This document shows positions 61,466 through 64,000 of a stretch of DNA of 64,000 nucleotides, one piece after another. Within the stretch, counting starts at the first letter, position 1, and each line of letters opens with the position of its first letter. The stretch lies in contig NZ_FCOI02000014.1 in NCBI RefSeq assembly GCF_001544795.2, forward strand, positions 124,001 through 188,000, written 5' to 3'. Source of the stretch: Caballeronia temeraria. GTDB taxonomy: Bacteria > Pseudomonadota > Gammaproteobacteria > Burkholderiales > Burkholderiaceae. A program made the translations under genes and the position numbers. The notes below the pieces were generated by a model. It did no database searches. It was not told the origin of the DNA and saw nothing but the letters and a program-made list of their open reading frames with translations.

Positions 61466-61502
61466 GAAAAAAACAAAGGCCCGCGCGAATGAACGGCGGG
61501 CC
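61466..61502 (-). terminator. Terminator of the PII gene
   Basis: Minus strand: GGCCCGC and GCGGGCC arms with an 11-base loop, then UUUGUUUUUUUC. Confidence 0.85.
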
Positions 61503-61530
61503 TCGGACAGCGATGAAAAAAACGCGGCGC

Positions 61531-61869
61531 TCAGACAGCCGCTTCGTTTTCCTCGCCGGTGCGGATGCGGATCACGCGTTCGACATCGGCGACGAAGATC
61601 TTGCCGTCGCCGATCTTGCCGGTGCGCGCGGCGCCGATGATCGCATCGATGACCTGATCGGTTTGATCGTTCGCGACGACAACTTCGATCTTCACCTTCG
61701 GCAGGAAATCGACGACATACTCTGCACCACGATAAAGCTCGGTATGCCCCTTCTGGCGGCCAAAGCCCTTCACTTCCGTGACCGTGAGACCCGTGAGGCC
61801 CACTTCGGCGAGCGCTTCGCGGACTTCGTCGAGCTTGAACGGTTTGATGATGGCGGTGATGCGTTTCAT
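61531..61869 (-). CDS. PII nitrogen-regulatory protein
   Basis: 112-residue trimeric signal protein (GlnB/GlnK). The T-loop retains Tyr51, the uridylylation site, in ELYRGAEYVVDFLPK. B-loop GAARTGKIGDGKIF and C-terminal IRIRTGEENEAAV are standard. It senses 2-oxoglutarate and ATP/ADP. GlnB and GlnK cannot be told apart by sequence alone; no amtB is adjacent. It lies 129 bases downstream of nadE on the same strand. Confidence 0.96.
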   Translation of the reverse strand: MKRITAIIKPFKLDEVREALAEVGLTGLTVTEVKGFGRQKGHTELYRGAEYVVDFLPKVKIEVVVANDQTDQVIDAIIGAARTGKIGDGKIFVADVERVIRIRTGEENEAAV

Positions 61870-61998
61870 GGCGTGCCTCGCGTAATGATCGATTCAAGGG
61901 GTTCGAAAAAACGTCGTGTCCCGAGCGGGACAGATGTTTTCGATTCTAGCCGCGTTTCATCGAGCAAGCGGTCCGTATATGCGCGAGGAAGTCGGATA

Positions 61999-64000
61999 TC
62001 ACTCTTTCGCCGGCACGCGTTCGAGGTCCGCGAGCCACACGGTAGCCTGTCCGTCGCTCGGCGCGCGCCAGTCGCCGCGCGGCGAGAGCGAGCCGCCCGA
62101 GCCGACCTTCGGCGCGTTCGGTATACATGAGCGCTTGAACTGGCTCGTGCGGAAAAAACGGTCCAGAAAGATCCGCAGATTCTTGCGGATTTCGGCGAGG
62201 CCGTATTGATTGCGCGCGACGGTCGGACCTTCGGGCCACGCGCCCGCATCGCGATCGCGCCACGCATGCAGCGCGAGAAACGCGACCTTCGTTGGTGCAA
62301 AGCCGAAGCGCAACGTGTAATACAGATTGAAGTCCTGCAGTTCGTACGGCCCGATGACGCTCTCCGTCTTCTGCTCCACGACGCCGCTCGTCTTGCCGGG
62401 GATGAGTTCCGGGCTGATATCGGTGCTCAGGATGTTTTCGAGCACATCGGTGCCGTTGCCGCCGATCTGTCCCGACTCCGCGACCCAGCGCACCAGATGC
62501 GTGATCAAGGTCTTGGGCACGCTCGCGTTCACGTTGTAGTGCGACATGTGATCGCCCACTCCGTAGGTGCACCAACCAAGTGCCAGCTCGCTCAGATCGC
62601 CCGTGCCGACGACGATCGCGTTGTTCAAATTCGCGAGCCGGAACAGATGGCTCGTGCGCTCGCCGGCCTGCACGTTCTCATACGTGATGTCGTATTGCTC
62701 GGCGCCGGTGCTGTGCGGATGGCCGATGTCGGAGAGCATCTGCACGCAGCTCGGACGAATGTCGATTTCGCTCGCCGTGCAGCCGACGACTTCCATCAGC
62801 TCGCGCGCCTGCTTCAGCGTGCGGTCACTAGTCGCGAAGCCGGGCATCGTATAGGCGAGGATGTTCGAGCGCGGCAGGCCGAGACGGTCCATCGCTTTCG
62901 CGCACACGAGCAGTGCATGCGTGGAGTCGAGCCCGCCCGATATGCCGATGACCACCTTCGACATCCCCGACGACTGCAGCCGCTGCAAAAGCGCCTGCAC
63001 CTGAATGTTGTAGACCTCGTTGCAGCGTTCGTCGCGGCGGGCGGCGTCGGCGGGCACGTACGGAAAGCGCGCGACGCGGCGTTCGAGCGGCAGCTTTTCG
63101 TCGGCGGGAACGGAGAGCGGAAATTCGATCACGTCGAACTGGGCGACTTCATCGGCGTGGCGGTGCGTCGAGCGGCCAAACGTGGTTTGCCGCATGCGCT
63201 CGCGCGAAAGCCGTTCGAGATCGACATCGGCGTAAATGAGGTGCGACGTGTCCGAGAAGCGCGCGGATTCCGCGAGCAGCTCGCCGTTCTCGTAGATGAG
63301 ACCCTGCCCGTCCCAGGCGAGATCCGTGGACGATTCGCCGTTTCCCGCCGACGTGTACAGATAGGCCGCGACGCAACGCGCCGACTGCTGCCCGACGAGC
63401 TGATGCCGATACGCCGACTTCCCCACGACGATATTCGACGCCGACAGATTCACGAGCACGGTCGCGCCCGCGAGCGCCGCGAACGACGACGGCGGAATGG
63501 GCACCCACACGTCCTCGCAGATTTCGACGTGGAAACGGAAAAGCGGCAGATCCCTGATCTGAAACAGCAGCGACGCGCCGAACGGCACGGCCTGACCGCA
63601 CAGCGTGACGGTGTTGGTGGCGGCGGCATCGGCGGGGCTGAACTGACGCGCCTCGTAGAACTCGCCGTAGTTCGGCAAATAACTCTTCGGCACGACGCCG
63701 CGAATGAAGCCGTCGGCGATGACGATCGCGCAGTTGAAGAGCTTGTGCTCGGCGCGGACCGGCGCGCCGACGATCATCGCGATATTCAGTCCCTTCGATG
63801 CGTCCAGAATGCTTTGCAGCGCGTCTTCGCAGGCATCGAGCAACGCGCGCTGATGAAAGAGGTCATCGCACGTGTAGGCGGACACGCCGAGCTCGGGAAA
63901 CGCGACGAGCACCGCGCCGCGCGCGGCGGCTTCTTTCGCGAGTTCGATCGTCCGCGCCGCGTTGTATGCGGGATCGGCGACCTTGCAGGACGGAACGCCG
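61999..64000 (-). CDS. nadE: Glutamine-dependent NAD synthetase (5' partial)
   Basis: The frame is open to the window edge; the visible part is 667 residues. An N-terminal nitrilase-like glutaminase (VLVAFPELGVSAYTCDDLFH; Lys in VVPKSYLPNYGEFYEARQF; Cys in VEICEDVWVPIPPS) is followed by the synthetase with the PP-loop VIGISGGLDSTHALLV and TGDLSELALGWCTYGVGDHM. Makes NAD from deamido-NAD and glutamine. The PII gene follows downstream. A GTG at 63912 is internal, not the start. Confidence 0.96.
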   Translation of the reverse strand, partial: GVPSCKVADPAYNAARTIELAKEAAARGAVLVAFPELGVSAYTCDDLFHQRALLDACEDALQSILDASKGLNIAMIVGAPVRAEHKLFNCAIVIADGFIRGVVPKSYLPNYGEFYEARQFSPADAAATNTVTLCGQAVPFGASLLFQIRDLPLFRFHVEICEDVWVPIPPSSFAALAGATVLVNLSASNIVVGKSAYRHQLVGQQSARCVAAYLYTSAGNGESSTDLAWDGQGLIYENGELLAESARFSDTSHLIYADVDLERLSRERMRQTTFGRSTHRHADEVAQFDVIEFPLSVPADEKLPLERRVARFPYVPADAARRDERCNEVYNIQVQALLQRLQSSGMSKVVIGISGGLDSTHALLVCAKAMDRLGLPRSNILAYTMPGFATSDRTLKQARELMEVVGCTASEIDIRPSCVQMLSDIGHPHSTGAEQYDITYENVQAGERTSHLFRLANLNNAIVVGTGDLSELALGWCTYGVGDHMSHYNVNASVPKTLITHLVRWVAESGQIGGNGTDVLENILSTDISPELIPGKTSGVVEQKTESVIGPYELQDFNLYYTLRFGFAPTKVAFLALHAWRDRDAGAWPEGPTVARNQYGLAEIRKNLRIFLDRFFRTSQFKRSCIPNAPKVGSGGSLSPRGDWRAPSDGQATVWLADLERVPAKE

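Noticed and set aside
1..64000. CRISPR arrays, insertion sequences, prophage, tRNA or rRNA genes.
   Set aside because: No direct-repeat arrays, transposase, integrase or tRNA-like cloverleaf other than tmRNA was seen by reading the sequence; a covariance-model search would settle the tRNA point.

Overview
The window is one gene-dense, GC-rich chromosomal stretch from a betaproteobacterium, most likely of the Burkholderia/Paraburkholderia/Caballeronia group. The evidence is the gene content and order: rpsP-rimM-trmD-rplS with a long RimM N-terminus; lapA-lapB-ugd-hldA-hldD with a stand-alone heptose kinase; gyrA-ompA-ubiG-gph-ssrA; serC-pheA-tyrA-aroA-cmk-rpsA-ihfB; and fdsGBA-fdsD. The tmRNA tag reads ANDETFALAA. 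No rRNA, tRNA, insertion sequence, prophage or CRISPR array was seen. Species cannot be fixed from sequence alone.

Layout. 1-6.1 kb: an M48 protease (cut by the window edge), rsgA, a DUF2007 protein, a CobD-like membrane protein, a Nudix CoA pyrophosphatase, then the leftward rpsP-rimM-trmD-rplS translation operon with a clear sigma-70 promoter and terminator. 6.3-10 kb: a TM2 membrane protein, a PA0069-like radical SAM protein behind a near-consensus LexA box, an Lrp-type regulator and divergent dadA. 10-16.3 kb: acyl-CoA dehydrogenase, etfBA and the methionine importer metNIQ. 16.5-21.4 kb: a lipase-like hydrolase, a histone-deacetylase-family protein, mltB, cysM and a ComEA-like protein. 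21.4-28.8 kb: LPS inner-core and envelope genes (hldD, hldA, ugd, lapB, lapA), then ihfB and rpsA. 28.9-37.8 kb: cmk, aroA, tyrA, pheA, serC, a DUF2059 protein and gyrA, all leftward.

38.4-42 kb: ompA, ubiG, gph and tmRNA rightward, followed by a 430-base gap with a candidate leftward small RNA, and a small secreted protein. 42-48.5 kb: a ModE-like regulator divergent from the molybdenum- and NAD-dependent formate dehydrogenase operon fdsG-B-A-D. 48.5-57.9 kb: a flavin monooxygenase, a cation exporter with its ArsR/SmtB sensor and a 26-bp operator palindrome, a TPR protein, an MHS-type transporter, a GNAT acetyltransferase, an unrecognised membrane-anchored repeat protein and a DUF2968 protein. 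58-64 kb: a PuuD-like amidotransferase with a long disordered N-terminus, a CPA2 antiporter without an RCK domain, a PII protein and NAD synthetase (cut by the window edge).

Most of the window is core metabolism and information processing. The best second looks are the LexA-controlled radical SAM gene, the small-RNA candidate beside ssrA, the GyrA Ala83/Glu87 pair, the SmtB-type metal site plus operator beside the cation exporter, the nadE-PII neighbourhood, and the repeat protein at 56.0-57.2 kb. No clearly new multi-gene system was found.
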